From Pomphorhynchus laevis (lineage: Eukaryota > Acanthocephala > Palaeacanthocephala > Echinorhynchida > Pomphorhynchidae), in NCBI GenBank assembly GCA_012934845.2, contig WNNJ02002070.1:89907-153906 (forward strand): a stretch of DNA of 64,000 bases, read 5' to 3'. Under the pieces are notes generated by a model. That model did no database searches, was not told the DNA's origin, and worked only from the letters and a program-made list of their open reading frames with translations. Positions 43,600 to 53,990 of this stretch are shown here, piece after piece. Position 1 is the stretch's first letter. The number at the start of each line of letters is the position of its first letter. Both the position numbers and the translations under genes were made by a program.

Positions 43600-46500
43600 G
43601 TGTTGACCATGGCTTTGAATTGTCTCAATGATGACGCAGTCATGATGTCGTGAAGCAATGCGTTTCACAACTTTCTCACTCTGCGTGACAATCGCGATAT
43701 CATTGTCGACCTTCCAATTTGTCCTGCGCGTAACGCGAGGGAATGACCCTTGCGACTCTGTCGCGCATTCAATTCAACACATTCACTTTGGTAGCCGTCT
43801 ATCCCCTTACTATAGACCTTATCGCAAACAGATCCAGAACGAGTAGTCTGGCTTGCACTGATACCATGCCTATTGAAGTTAAACGATCGCTATAACTCAT
43901 CATTTTGCATCCTCGAACGAGCTTGCTGCCACGACGTAGAATTCTCTCAAAATCCCTCATTTCACCTTTTGTAGAAAGGAATGATGCCTGGATAGCATAT
44001 TCGATATGGGGACGAACAAACGCATTATATAGCCGAGCAAAGCATTGAGGAGATATTGACTAGAAACAAGTTTTAATCAGATAAATCATCTTCCTTGCTG
44101 AACTGCAATGTCTTTCAGCATCCATTCTAGTTTTAAGTAACGATTGCATAAGTATGCCAAGATCACGAACCTGATGGGTCGAAATGATACTATATGTCCG
44201 GACACTATACAAGGAAGACACATAGGACCTGCCGAGACGAATGCGTGAGCACTTAGAAATGTTTAAAAATACCCCAGTATTAACACTCCATGCATAAACC
44301 CTGTCAATGTCACGCTGTAAGCGGATATGGTTATCTGCAGATATGACCTCACACCAGATTTTGATGTCGTCAGCAAAGGCTAAACACGGACAATGGAGCT
44401 GTGTGAGTAAACTGTTCATGAACATATTAAACAATAAAGGTCCTAGTACAGAACCCTGAGGAACTTCTGACGTAATTTAGTGTGGTGAGGATAGGGTACT
44501 ACTAACTCGTACTCTGAAATATCTGTTAGATAGAAAATCTCTAATGCATCCTATAACTGAGCTATTAATGCCATAGTTGGCCACTGTTTGAATGAGGAGA
44601 CTATGGGGAACACGATCAAACGCACGACTAAAATCGAACAGAATAACATCAACTGCCTTTCCTTGAGACATGGATTCAATCCAGACCTCACGGGCAGACA
44701 AAAGGTTGGTAAGGCAAGAACGTCCTTTTCTGAAGCCATGTTGCATAAAGCTATGCTGACCTGATAGGCTCAAGTGTCTGAATATATGTTCGTGGATGAT
44801 GCTTGCACAACGGAAATATACTTTATTCTGAACCAAGATATATTTATTACATAATAAATATAATAAAATAACTTAAATATTTATGCATATTATTTACTAA
44901 CATTTTTTCGTATTTTTATTACTATCTTCGGCGCATTTTTATTAATATTTTATAGTAATGTATTTTAACTTTTTGACATATTATTCATTATTATTGCGTA
45001 TTATTTATTAATTTTTAGCAATTTATTTTCTAATATTTTTGCCTTTTATTTATTTCTTATACTAGTTCTTTCCAGTACCTTACCCAAATGACTTGTAAGA
45101 CTTATAGCTCGATAGTTGTCTGCTATCCTCGGGTCACCCTTTTTGAATACAGGCAACTTTATCGCACTCTTCCATTCAGACGGTACCTTCATGCTATCCA
45201 GAGATGCATGAAACAAGCTATTGACCGAAGGAGCCAAATGTTGACTCAACACCCTGAGTAGATGTGGATGAATATCATCAGGACCTGAAGAAAATGAAGA
45301 CGACAAATGTGGTAACCTCCAAGCAACATCATCCACATTTAATACAATGGGAGCACTAATGCATGTAGGAAAACTGACTGACTTAATACTATCTTCTATG
45401 GTCGAACTAGCATTCTGTAGGTCAAATGCATTAGCAAACTCATTAGCAACGTCAGAAGGGGAATCAAGCAACTTACCGTTTGATGATAATCTAGTGATTG
45501 CACAATAAGTACGCGTACTTTGACGAACATATGACCAAAAGCGTTTGGGCGAGCTATTTAAAGATAGCACAATTTGGTCATCATACTCCATTCGTTTCTT
45601 AATTCTGAGGCGTTTATATGCATTGCGAGCAAGTTTGAATTAAGCAATCAAATTACCTTTGTGCCTACACTTTCTGAACAAAGTGTTGCGTCTTTTGAGA
45701 GCTTCACGTAGACTACTGTCAAACCACATAGGCTTCTTATGAGCAGTTTACGTATTAATCTACGCGGAGCAAAATAATCAGATATACGAATTAGTAAATC
45801 TCGAATGAAATACCAACGTTCCTGGCTTCCAATATCATCACACTCAAAGTTCAACGAGGACACAAACTGTTGTAACATCTCAACATCAACATGATGCCAT
45901 GATCTCTTCGTCAATGAAGGTTCGGCATCGATTGCAAGAATATCTGAAGTTATAGTCAGCTTAAACACCAAAACACAGTGATCACTTCCTCCTATTGGAG
46001 GATTATGGGATAGGTCAATATCTGACCATCTCTTTGAGAAAATACAAGATCAAGTATATAACGTACGCTATCAGTGCCAAATCTAGTAGGAGCAGATACA
46101 TGCTGAATGAGTAATTGATTACATACCAAGAACTCCCATAGATTCTTATCCTCGTTGAAACAGTTAGCAATAATACTGTTGCCATCTTGATCAATCACTA
46201 GGGTCGGTAGATTAAAATCACCAACTAAGATGAACGAGTGATCACGCATACTACAAGCTCTACTTAAAATATGCATCAGCTCATCATCTAAAATGGCTGA
46301 TTTGGGTGTTCGATAAAGAACACCAAATGAAACGTGGGGGTTATATATAACAAGATTAACTATCACAAGTTCCTTCTCCATTTGAGTATCTTACCATATT
46401 GCTAATTACGTTCCTATCCTGAACATAAAGTGCTACTCCACCACCCCTCTTAGGAGGGCATCTATCTGAACGTAATAATTGATAACCTGGAATAGACACT

Positions 46501-46730
46501 ACGTTATCAAGAAAGGCATCGTGTAACCACGCCTCGGAAATAGCCAACCCATCTGTATGCATAGAATGCGTCCAAACTCTAACGTCATCAAGATTCGAAA
46601 TTAAACTACGAATATTAGTGTAGCCAATGATAGGAGCACGTTGAGACGTGCAACCCTGAGAATGCAGATCAGCATTCGGAATCAAACAATCGAAGCAAAT
46701 GAGATCGCCCTCGTTACGAGTGGACGCCAA
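43600..46730 (-). pseudogene. LINE B ORF2: endonuclease plus reverse transcriptase
   Basis: In order on the minus strand: endonuclease motifs GYTNIRSLISNLD, ISEAWLHD, RGGGVALYV, GVLYRTPK, LVGDFNLP and SDHCVLVFKL near 45960-45995. The reverse transcriptase has ADNYRAISLTSHLGKVLE, then after the inserted block QHGFRKGRSC, LFDFSRAFDRVPHSLL and FADDIKIW, with FADD near 44364-44375. The tail keeps LFARLYNAFVRPHIEYAIQ and RRGSKLVRGC in a broken frame, typical of CR1. Frames change near 46370, 45980, 45620, 44450 and 44050, so the ORF is dead. Confidence 0.85.
44838..45055. other. AT-rich block inserted in LINE B reverse transcriptase
   Basis: About 215 bp of almost pure A/T with TTTATTA and ATTATTTA words separate GKVLERT from VYFRCASIIHEHIF, which are normally about ten residues apart. 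No target duplication is obvious. It could be a small non-autonomous insertion or expanded AT repeat. Confidence 0.55.
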
Positions 46731-48072
46731 CGCACAAACGGCCTTTTCCGGACAACTCGAAAATCCCGAATAACTAGGTTATCTTCTCCCTCCAAAATGC
46801 GACGATTCAACTCAATCCTAGCTTCCCTCATCATGCTTCTTTCCTCCATCGAATAATCAGGACGGATACGAACTATATCACCATGCAATTTGTTCGAAAC
46901 AGACATCACGAATCCAGCATGTTCATTAGTTTCAAATACCACCTTTAACAACCTCGGGAAATCCAACCGCTTACCTAAACGATATAGACCAAGCACCTTA
47001 ATTTGTCCGACAAAGTCGCGGCTCTCGCCTGCGCATATCTGAGTTAATACGGAATGTACATGGTCTAAATCCGCGTCCATTTTTCTCTGCTTGGTGTATG
47101 ATGATGGAGCCTCAGGCACATTTTGAAGGATTAGGCATCGATTTCGCGAGGCGCTACGCCCTTTACCCGATTGATTCGTTTTTTTGGTTTACCATTCATA
47201 ATGTGACTTGAACTAAGATTGTGAGGATTACGAATATGCGATGAACTTTGCTCTTCCCGATCATTGCAACTGTTTGCCATCAAATCTCCAGACACTTTGC
47301 GACCATCAGCAATATCAAGTGCAACCAACTCACGACTTGTCGCCACTACTTGATTTTCAGATGTTTTTGCAGTTGATTGTGAGTCCGGTTCTATGGAACG
47401 CGTGCTATTTGAGAAACTGTCAGTAGAACCATCAATCGGATCGTATTGATCACACAGTTTCTCGTTTTGGACTAAACGTGTATCCGGAGAATAAGCGGGG
47501 TGAGCTTTGGTTTTCACGGAGATCGCAGAGCGGCAAGGTCGAATCCCATCACTGAATTCTTTGACACCTGGGAAAGTCAATTCTTTGCCTGCGGGGCTAT
47601 TGCTGGAGATGCTCTGGTGAACGTCCTCAGTCACTGTACCGTACATACGTGAGTGCTTACTGCCCCCTGTCCAGATGCGAATCGATCGAGCCTGTTCGCT
47701 AGTATCTCTCGATTAATTGACAGGTGTACATAAAGTATCTTCTGAGGAAAGGCAGAGTTTATTCAATGCCAAGTGATTCGATTGGTAAGGTTTTGAAGAA
47801 GAGAATGAGATCAACTTTGTGATCTGATTTCTGAGATCATCAATTTGTGCTCGGAGTTCGTTGATTTGATATGTTACGCAGAGTCCACACGTGAAATGGG
47901 CACTGTTCACTGCCTGATATTCAATAGGGTGAACAAGGATGCTCCAGCATTGACAATCCTTTTGATCGCAAGCCACCTGTTTTTCAGATTACTGCACTGT
48001 TTGATCAGGGACACGCTGCTTTCTGCAATTGCGCCTGTTTACCACCGTTATTTTCGTCATTGCCGGCTTCAT
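46682..48072 (-). pseudogene. LINE B ORF1 (PHD-like finger, coiled coil, RRM-like domain)
   Basis: The ATG at 48070-48072 opens a frame with CDQKDCQCWSILVHP and HFTCGLC (a PHD-like cysteine/histidine finger) and a coiled coil (INELRAQIDDLRNQITKLI). A serine-rich linker at 47646-47131 follows. The RRM-like part at 47119-46682 reads RDFVGQIKVLGLYRLG, LLKVVFETNEHAGF, IRPDYSMEERSMMREAR, LNRRI and VVRKRPFVRWRP. At least two stops interrupt it. The C-terminus overlaps the ORF2 start. Confidence 0.72.
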
Positions 48073-48119
48073 TAAGGATGTCCAATGATTGTATGCTATG
48101 TACTTTATGTTTCGTATTT

Positions 48120-50440
48120 CTCGTCTAGAATATTATCGTAGTGTTGTCGTAGAAGAGACGCGCGAGCGGAGCGAGCGCGTCTGAAAGTCGTTGAGCGTCT
48201 CCGACATGATGTTCTGGACACTCGTGTGAAGAGAGAGGCTGAGCTGTCAACCGATCACTATCTTGTAGTTAGTAAGCTTCGATTGCAGGATCAGATGCCA
48301 GATAAGCATGGTAATCCCACGTTGTATGAGCGCACGCTGGAAGCGTCTAGTAGATGTTTCTGTCAGAGAACGTTTTTCTTGCTTCATTCAGGAGGACTTC
48401 TTTCGGTTGATAGAAGAGGTGAAGAACATTGATCAGGAATGGAGATGTTCAGATCTTCGCTTGTTAAAGCTCAAAGGGCCTAAGTGCTTGTCGCAGATGG
48501 AATCCTCTGATTGCTTAGTGTCCCTAAACATTTAGAGATTACGTCCAACAGAAGAAACTTGTTTATAAGGCACCTTTGTCTGATAAATCATTGGAATCTG
48601 TAGCTAAGTACCGAATGGCAAAGAGAGCTTCTGCTTGAACAGTTACCGAAACGAAGAAGGCGGCTTGAGATAAGTTTAGAGAGCACTTAGAACTTGATTA
48701 TAGGTCAGTGTAGACGATGTTCTGGAGGATGATCAAACATTTTCGTGTTGGAAAGCAGAAAACTTTTCGAAATATCTATGACAAGAGAGGGTATATGCTG
48801 ACTGACATTGAAGAAATTTTTGTTGTTGGTATGGGCATTCAATAAGTCTTCTTGATCTGGTGGATATGCCTTCTCTTGTAGAATTAGAGCCTATAGTACC
48901 AACGGAAGAGTTCATCTCTTTGCAAGAGGTCATTGCTGTTGGTTACAAACTTCGTAATGACAATCTTCTGGAGTAGATGATATTCGATCTGAAGCTTTAA
49001 AGGCTCTAGACGTTGTAGGCATGAAGTGGCTAACACGGATCTTCAACGTTGCATTTAAGTCGAACAAAGTCCATAGTAAATGGCGAACTGGGTGATGGCA
49101 CCAGTCTTTAAGAAATGTGACCAAAGAGTGTGTTCAAATTATCGGAGCATTACTTTTCTCAGCCATGCTGATAAGTTATTTGTTAGGATTCTTGAGTTAA
49201 GAATATGGCCTAGAGTTGAGGGACAGATGCAATAGAAACAATGCGTTTTCGTTCAGATCGTGAAACTACGGGTCAGCTCTTTACTCTCTTAACTATTCTC
49301 GAACGGTCTAAGGAGTTAGATCAACTTATCTAACCGTGTAGATTTGGATGGGGGCGTTCGACCGAGTTTCTAGAGAGAAAGTGGAGGTACTAAGTGAGTA
49401 TGGAGTACAACACTATCTTCGGGTAGCTGTGGCTTCTCTGTATGAACAAAGAATAAGTTGTGCTCGTGTTCCAAGTAGGAAGTCTGAATCATTTCCAGTA
49501 GGCGTTGGGCTTCATCAGGGTTGTCCTTTGTCTCCACTTTTGTTACTTGTTTACATGGACAAAATTTCGAGACGGGCTGCTCTGTAGGATGTCGGTCTTC
49601 AGTTCGTTTCCATTAGGATACCATCTCTGCCTTTTGCAGTTGACGTTGTTTTGTTGGCTTCTTGTCCTGAGGACTTACAATGCCTACTAGATCGATTCAC
49701 GATGTAATGCCAAGCGACAGGGATATTAATTAGTACCTCCAAGACTGTCTATATGTGTTCGTCTCGGATTCATGTGATAATATCAATCCGGATTGGGGAA
49801 AATGTTATTCCTGATGTGAATGATTTCAAGTATCTTGGGGTATTGTTTTCGAGGGACGGCATGAACATCAAGGAGATTGAGAAGCGGATCTGTGCAGCTA
49901 ACGCAGCAATGCGTTCTTTATACAGGTCTGTCATGGTGAAGCGGGATTTGAGTATTCGTGCGAAGTTTTCAGTTTACCACGCAATTTTCGTTCCTATATT
50001 AACCTATTGTCACAAGCGTTGGGTTATGACCGAAAGGATAACATCTTGGATATAGCCAACCGAAATGAGTTTCCTTCGCGTTGTGACCGATCCTAGCCTC
50101 AGAGATAAGTTTAGGAATTCGGCTATCTGGGATTGACTCGGAGCAAATTCGCTGTTTTTTTTTCACATAAAAAAATCATTTGAGGTTGCTCGGATACGTT
50201 CTTATTATGTCTAGGGATCGTCTTCCTTTGAGGGTTTTCCAGTCCGGACTCTGAGAAGATACCTCGATGTAGATCTCTGTACCGGTTGAGTGATCAAATC
50301 TCGAAACTGGCCGAAGAACGCCTTGAGATATCTAAAAGATAAATTTGGTCTGTTGCTCAGGATCGCGATGTCTGAAGTAGTTTGGTTCGTTCACTGCCTC
50401 CACGACCCTACACCTAGACCGGCTATAAAATATGTTACTT
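48120..50440 (+). mobile_element. LINE C, I/Nimb-like non-LTR retrotransposon, 5'-truncated
   Basis: The plus strand begins in the last part of an endonuclease (VLDTRVKREAELSTDHYLVV, 48215-48275). Damaged reverse transcriptase follows, with AFDRVSREKVEVLSEYGV, SFPVGVGLHQGCPLSPLLL and, at 49750-50055, VNDFKYLGVLFSRDGM, ANAAMRSLYRSVMVKR and ILTYCHKRWVMTER. This block order is that of the Nimb/I-group LINEs known in fish and invertebrates. The catalytic FADD box is lost near 49640. Many frame breaks show it is old. It lies head to head with LINE B. Confidence 0.8.
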
Positions 50441-50524
50441 TTATTTTTATCAAGAAACTGCTGTTGTTTACTTTTAAACCTGTAAAATTTGTAATTTAAA
50501 ATTAAAAGTTTAAATACATTTTTA

Positions 50525-50600
50525 AATCGGCACTGCTGCTATGTTGTGTCGAGGAATAAGAGAAGAACCCTGATAACATGGCAGTTCCTTCGGATAGCCT
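50525..50600 (+). repeat. Family X fragment, forward, core only
   Basis: Holds GCTGCTATGTTGTGTCGAGG, AACCCTGATAACATGGCAGTTCC. It keeps the paired blocks of the core but has lost both ends. Confidence 0.65.
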
Positions 50601-50602
50601 CT

Positions 50603-50638
50603 TACCGTAATTCTAATACGTATATTAGAATTACGGTA
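50603..50638. repeat. Palindrome, 16-bp arms
   Basis: TACCGTAATTCTAATA and TATTAGAATTACGGTA flank CGTA. It joins the right end of the X fragment. Confidence 0.9.
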
Positions 50639-51456
50639 TATTATCTATTAATCGATAAGATATTAATATAATAGATAAGGTAGTATCTATACCTTATTTC
50701 GAATTTTCCCCTTTAATAAATTATATTTTTAGATTTAAAATGAGCACTTATTAGATAAATTAACTTATAATTATATTTAATTAACATTTATTTTTCATTT
50801 GCTTTTGATTACATTTTAAATTATCTATTTTAATTTTAAAATAGATAATCTATAAAATTATCTATTTAATTTTTTCTATTTTATTTTTCTATTTAATTTT
50901 TTCGTAGATTAAAGTATTTAATGAAAAAATATATAAATTTTTAAATTTTTGTTGATAGAAAGCCAGTTGACGCGAACATGCTAAATACGGACTTTGAATA
51001 ATTAGAAAATGAAATAATTTCAATGTAAACAATATATGTGCATTTTATCCGTTAATTCTGCAAGTATTGCATTAATCGCGTTGAAAATGGGACACATTTT
51101 CATAGTCATGGAAACATTATCTAAAAACCGTGATGGATTATATTCTTTATTGTTAAATTTCAAACAAATAGATTACTTAAACAATCTATTGTATAATTAA
51201 TTTGGCTTCAATGCTTAGTTCCTAAATTGGCATTTATTTCAGCACACGAGTTTCACAATTAAATATAAAATAAAATGATCAACATGTCCATTTATATTTT
51301 TTATTGCTTCAGTTAAACCATCGACGCACCTTGCCAATTATTAGATATTTTGATCGATGCTGTCAATAACTTTATGTAAATTACATTTCAATTTGAATTC
51401 AATTCATAATTTAATAAATTACGAATTAAAATTGTATTTTAACTTTAACCAAAGTT
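50639..51456. other. AT-rich spacer before the channel exon
   Basis: No exon recognised. Words such as TTTTAAAATAGATAATCTATAAAATTATC near 50835 form local dyads. The stretch CACAATTAAATATAAAATAAAATGATC at 51253 is echoed at 51730. Confidence 0.35.
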
Positions 51457-51750
51457 ATGAAAATAATCGATCAAAATATTTTGTTTAGATTCGATGAGAT
51501 TATTCAATCATTTGAACTTAATTCGAGCAATTCAATAAGTGAGGAATCCAAAATTATACGAATAAATGTTTCTGGTAGTATATTTGAGGCATATGTAGAA
51601 ACCTTCGAAGCTCATCCAAATACGCTTCTTGGAAATGAAGAGAAACGTAACCTCCATTTCATATCTAGTCGGAACGAGATATTTTTCGACCGTTGTCGGT
51701 GGTCGAAATCAATTAAGTTAGCACGGTTTTCACAATTAAATATTAAATAA
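51457..51750 (+). CDS. Shaker-type potassium channel T1 (BTB) exon or fragment
   Basis: Voltage-gated Kv channels assemble as tetramers through the cytoplasmic N-terminal T1 domain. The frame encodes KIIRINVSGSIFEAYVETF, then HPNTLLGNEEKR and SSRNEIFFDRCRW. This matches the Kv pattern INVSGxxFET...FPNTLLG...R...RNEYFFDRNR. The usual continuation (PSFDAILYYYQSGG) is absent: after FFDRCR the frame runs 15 more codons into AT-rich sequence. A weak GTGGTC donor follows CGTTGTCG, so it may be a first exon; alternatively it is an exon fragment. The ATG at 51457 gives a 35-residue polar leader. No later channel exon lies in the window. Confidence 0.7.
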   Translation: MKIIDQNILFRFDEIIQSFELNSSNSISEESKIIRINVSGSIFEAYVETFEAHPNTLLGNEEKRNLHFISSRNEIFFDRCRWSKSIKLARFSQLNIK

Positions 51751-52169
51751 CACGATCATATTTGATATAACCTATATGATTTATAATAATATTTCCATAA
51801 AAAATTATTAATTCATAAAAATCTGAATTATAGAAAATTTATATTAATGTAAGTACAAAACAAGTAGACTCAGTAAACTGATCTGATCAGTCAATTCTAG
51901 TATACTTGTAAATAATTCTAGTATACTTGTGAAAAGAATAACGATTTTATTATCTATAAATAATCTTAAAAAACAAACACTAAATTATAATATTGAAATT
52001 TTTTAATTTATAAATTATAATTTTAAAATATTTTTTAATAACATTTTAATGTAAAATAAGTAGACTCTGATTTTTTAAAGTTAGACAAATTATAATAGTA
52101 ACAATAATTTAAATAATTTATTTTTCAAAGAAATGTTTAAAAATATAAGACATGAGAACAATTTTTGAT
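51751..52169. other. AT-rich spacer with family X tail motifs
   Basis: AAGTAGACTCAGTAAACTGATC (51862) and AAGTAGACTCTGATTTTT (52050) are copies of the X tail. TAATTCTAGTATACTTGT is duplicated at 51890-51930. No exon. Confidence 0.45.
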
Positions 52170-52724
52170 TTATACATACTTCGATATTTGATATGGACAC
52201 GAGCTTTTACTTATCACTGTTAGTGGGTTAAAACGAAGGTTGTAAACTCGACGTGAATTCAAATTTCCATACGTCGAGCATACATCTTCCTTTTCAATCT
52301 TCTCCGTAAGTTCATTGACTAAATTTTTAATCGTTACGAGATCAATAGAATAATCGATATCTTTTAAATCTGTAGTAATTCGTTCCGAAAACTGATCTGA
52401 TTTTAACGATGCTGAATTTAATTGATAACTTTGCTGCTTTTTACCATTGTCTGCCTCCTCCAGAACATTATTTGCCCCATATATTGTCAATTCAAGTAAT
52501 TCCTTAGGTATTGGCTTTCGAAAATGCATATCTTCGGGGGAAAGTATGCGTTCGCTATTCACATTGTTTCTTTCATATTGATTTCGATAACTAGTTGTAG
52601 TCGAATCAGAAACGTCTTTTGTTGCGGATCCTTTGCACGTTGAATTTGCTACCTTTCTTTTTTTAATATTTAACCAGCCAAACAAAGCAAGACATCGTTT
52701 GTAAGTTAAATATTTTCTAAGCAT
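52170..52724 (-). CDS. Hypothetical protein, 184 residues
   Basis: An open minus-strand frame with an ATG at 52722-52724 and a stop at 52170. The N-terminus is basic with a hydrophobic segment (KRCLALFGWLNIKKRKV), the middle is polar (TTTSYRNQYERNN), and residues 110-145 look helical and charged (ERITTDLKDIDYSIDLVTIKNL then VNELTEKIEKED). I recognise no domain. The composition is normal for a protein and the frame is long for DNA this AT-rich, which supports coding. It could also be the last exon of a larger gene. Confidence 0.45.
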   Translation of the reverse strand: MLRKYLTYKRCLALFGWLNIKKRKVANSTCKGSATKDVSDSTTTSYRNQYERNNVNSERILSPEDMHFRKPIPKELLELTIYGANNVLEEADNGKKQQSYQLNSASLKSDQFSERITTDLKDIDYSIDLVTIKNLVNELTEKIEKEDVCSTYGNLNSRRVYNLRFNPLTVISKSSCPYQISKYV

Positions 52725-53221
52725 TTTAAAAATATCGTTTGAGAATATTTTGATTACACTATTAATCGAATAAATTTAATAAATTTAATCTAATTAAATC
52801 ATTTTAAATTTAATTTTTATATCTTTAAACGAAGAACGAGCATTGTTCGTCGTTTGAAGATATAAGTGATTGCAATTAACTGACGAAGACTTTACTGGTA
52901 AAAACGTAGATAAGTCGTAGTTTAAATTATAATCTGTTGTCTAAGTTATAAAATATCTGATTAATAAATCTGATCTAAATATAAAATTTTGTAAACAGCA
53001 ATTATTGAGAAGAATACGTCAAAACGTCGATAAGAAAATAAATTTGCTTTTTTTACCGGTATTAATAATTTCACAAATATATGGAAGAGATTTTAAGAAA
53101 CCCCGATAGGCGAGTTCTTCATGGATATAAAATAATAATAAAATTAATAATAAAATTCTCTCTTAACTAATTTTAATATTAATTAAAATAATTTTAATCT
53201 TGTTAATTCTCTAAATTTTAT
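52725..53221. other. AT-rich spacer
   Basis: Contains an imperfect dyad near 52820-52865 (TATCTTTAAACGA / TCGTTTGAAGATA). No exon. Confidence 0.35.
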
Positions 53222-53330
53222 TCATAATAAAATTCCCTCTTTTTAGGTTTCCAATAATAGCTGATGAAATAATATTTGATATATAAATTATTAGATATTA
53301 TTGGAAACCTCAAAAGGGAGGATATTATTT
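53222..53330. repeat. Inverted repeat, about 27-bp arms
   Basis: CCCTCTTTTTAGGTTTCCAA TAAT on the left pairs with ATTATTGGAAACCTCAAAAG GGAGG on the right with one or two mismatches, over a 45-bp AT-rich centre. It resembles a tiny inverted-repeat element. Confidence 0.82.
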
Positions 53331-53580
53331 ACAACAATCTAACGTTTCTCAAAAATAGCTTCTTTTGAATAGTCTCATTGTATCGCATTTGTATTTATAC
53401 TCGAACGCTGGAAGAATTTAAAGTGACTTTTTGATGCATGATTTTAAATTATTAAAATTATCAAGGTAAATGTCAGTCGTACACCTTGAGATAGAACATG
53501 GCGCGGTGACATTAAATTTAAACGCACAAGAGGCAGAACTACAAAGTATTATTTATATCATTGGAATTTCTAGCTACACT
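53331..53580. other. Spacer
   Basis: No feature recognised. Confidence 0.3.
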
Positions 53581-53990
53581 GAATGGTTAGCCTAGTCAGT
53601 AAAGCGTAAACTCACCGATCGAAATAACCTAGATTCAAATCTTAAAGTGGAAAGTAGTGTTCAAAAGGAAACTACAGCGATACATATTCATCTGATGGGT
53701 CAAAGTGAATGGATAGTAGTGTTCAAAAAGAAACGACGGCGATACATAGTCTTCTGATGAGTCAAGGTGAACCATTGCACGGCAATAGCGGAGAAGACAA
53801 TGCTAATATTTTAAAAGCTAACCTGTTATGAGTCAAAGTGTACGGGGTTGGAAGTAAGGATACGTTAGCTGCTTATACCCTTAAAATGCATGTGGTTGAA
53901 AGTAGTAAACTAATGAATCTGTAGTTGGTGTCTTCTAAGAAATCGCTTTGTGTGATCACCTTGTGATACAATGAAAAAATCCATCAAAAG
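53581..53990 (+). mobile_element. tRNA-derived SINE-like unit
   Basis: TTAGCCTAGTCAGT matches the RNA polymerase III A box at 11 of 12 consensus positions, and GATTCAAATCT about 35 bases later resembles the B box (GGTTCGANTCC) with three changes. The body contains two tandem units of about 62 bp, each with AGTAGTGTTCAAAA, AAAC.AC.GCGATACATA and CTGATG.GTCAA.GTGAA, at 53655-53715 and 53716-53777. A third weaker echo (GAGTCAAAGTG) is at 53829. No 3' tail or target duplication was identified, so single-copy origin cannot be excluded. Confidence 0.5.

Larger units (their letters stand above)
43511..48090 (-). mobile_element. LINE B, CR1-like, nearly full length, minus strand
   Basis: The element starts near 48090 and ends at a 3' hairpin near 43511. 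It carries a PHD-like plus RRM-like ORF1 and an ORF2 with endonuclease and reverse transcriptase. It is less C-rich than LINEs A and E and forms a separate family in the same supergroup. Frame breaks are present in both ORFs and a 215-bp AT-rich block interrupts the reverse transcriptase at about 44838-45055. Confidence 0.88.

Noticed and set aside
53587-53650. Functional tRNA gene
   Set aside because: The B box has three changes and no acceptor stem pairs, so it is at most tRNA-derived.
53655-53777. Hammerhead-like CTGATGAGTC and GAAAC words in the SINE-like 62-bp units
   Set aside because: No stem II closes next to the boxes and the first unit has CTGATGG, which lacks an essential core base.
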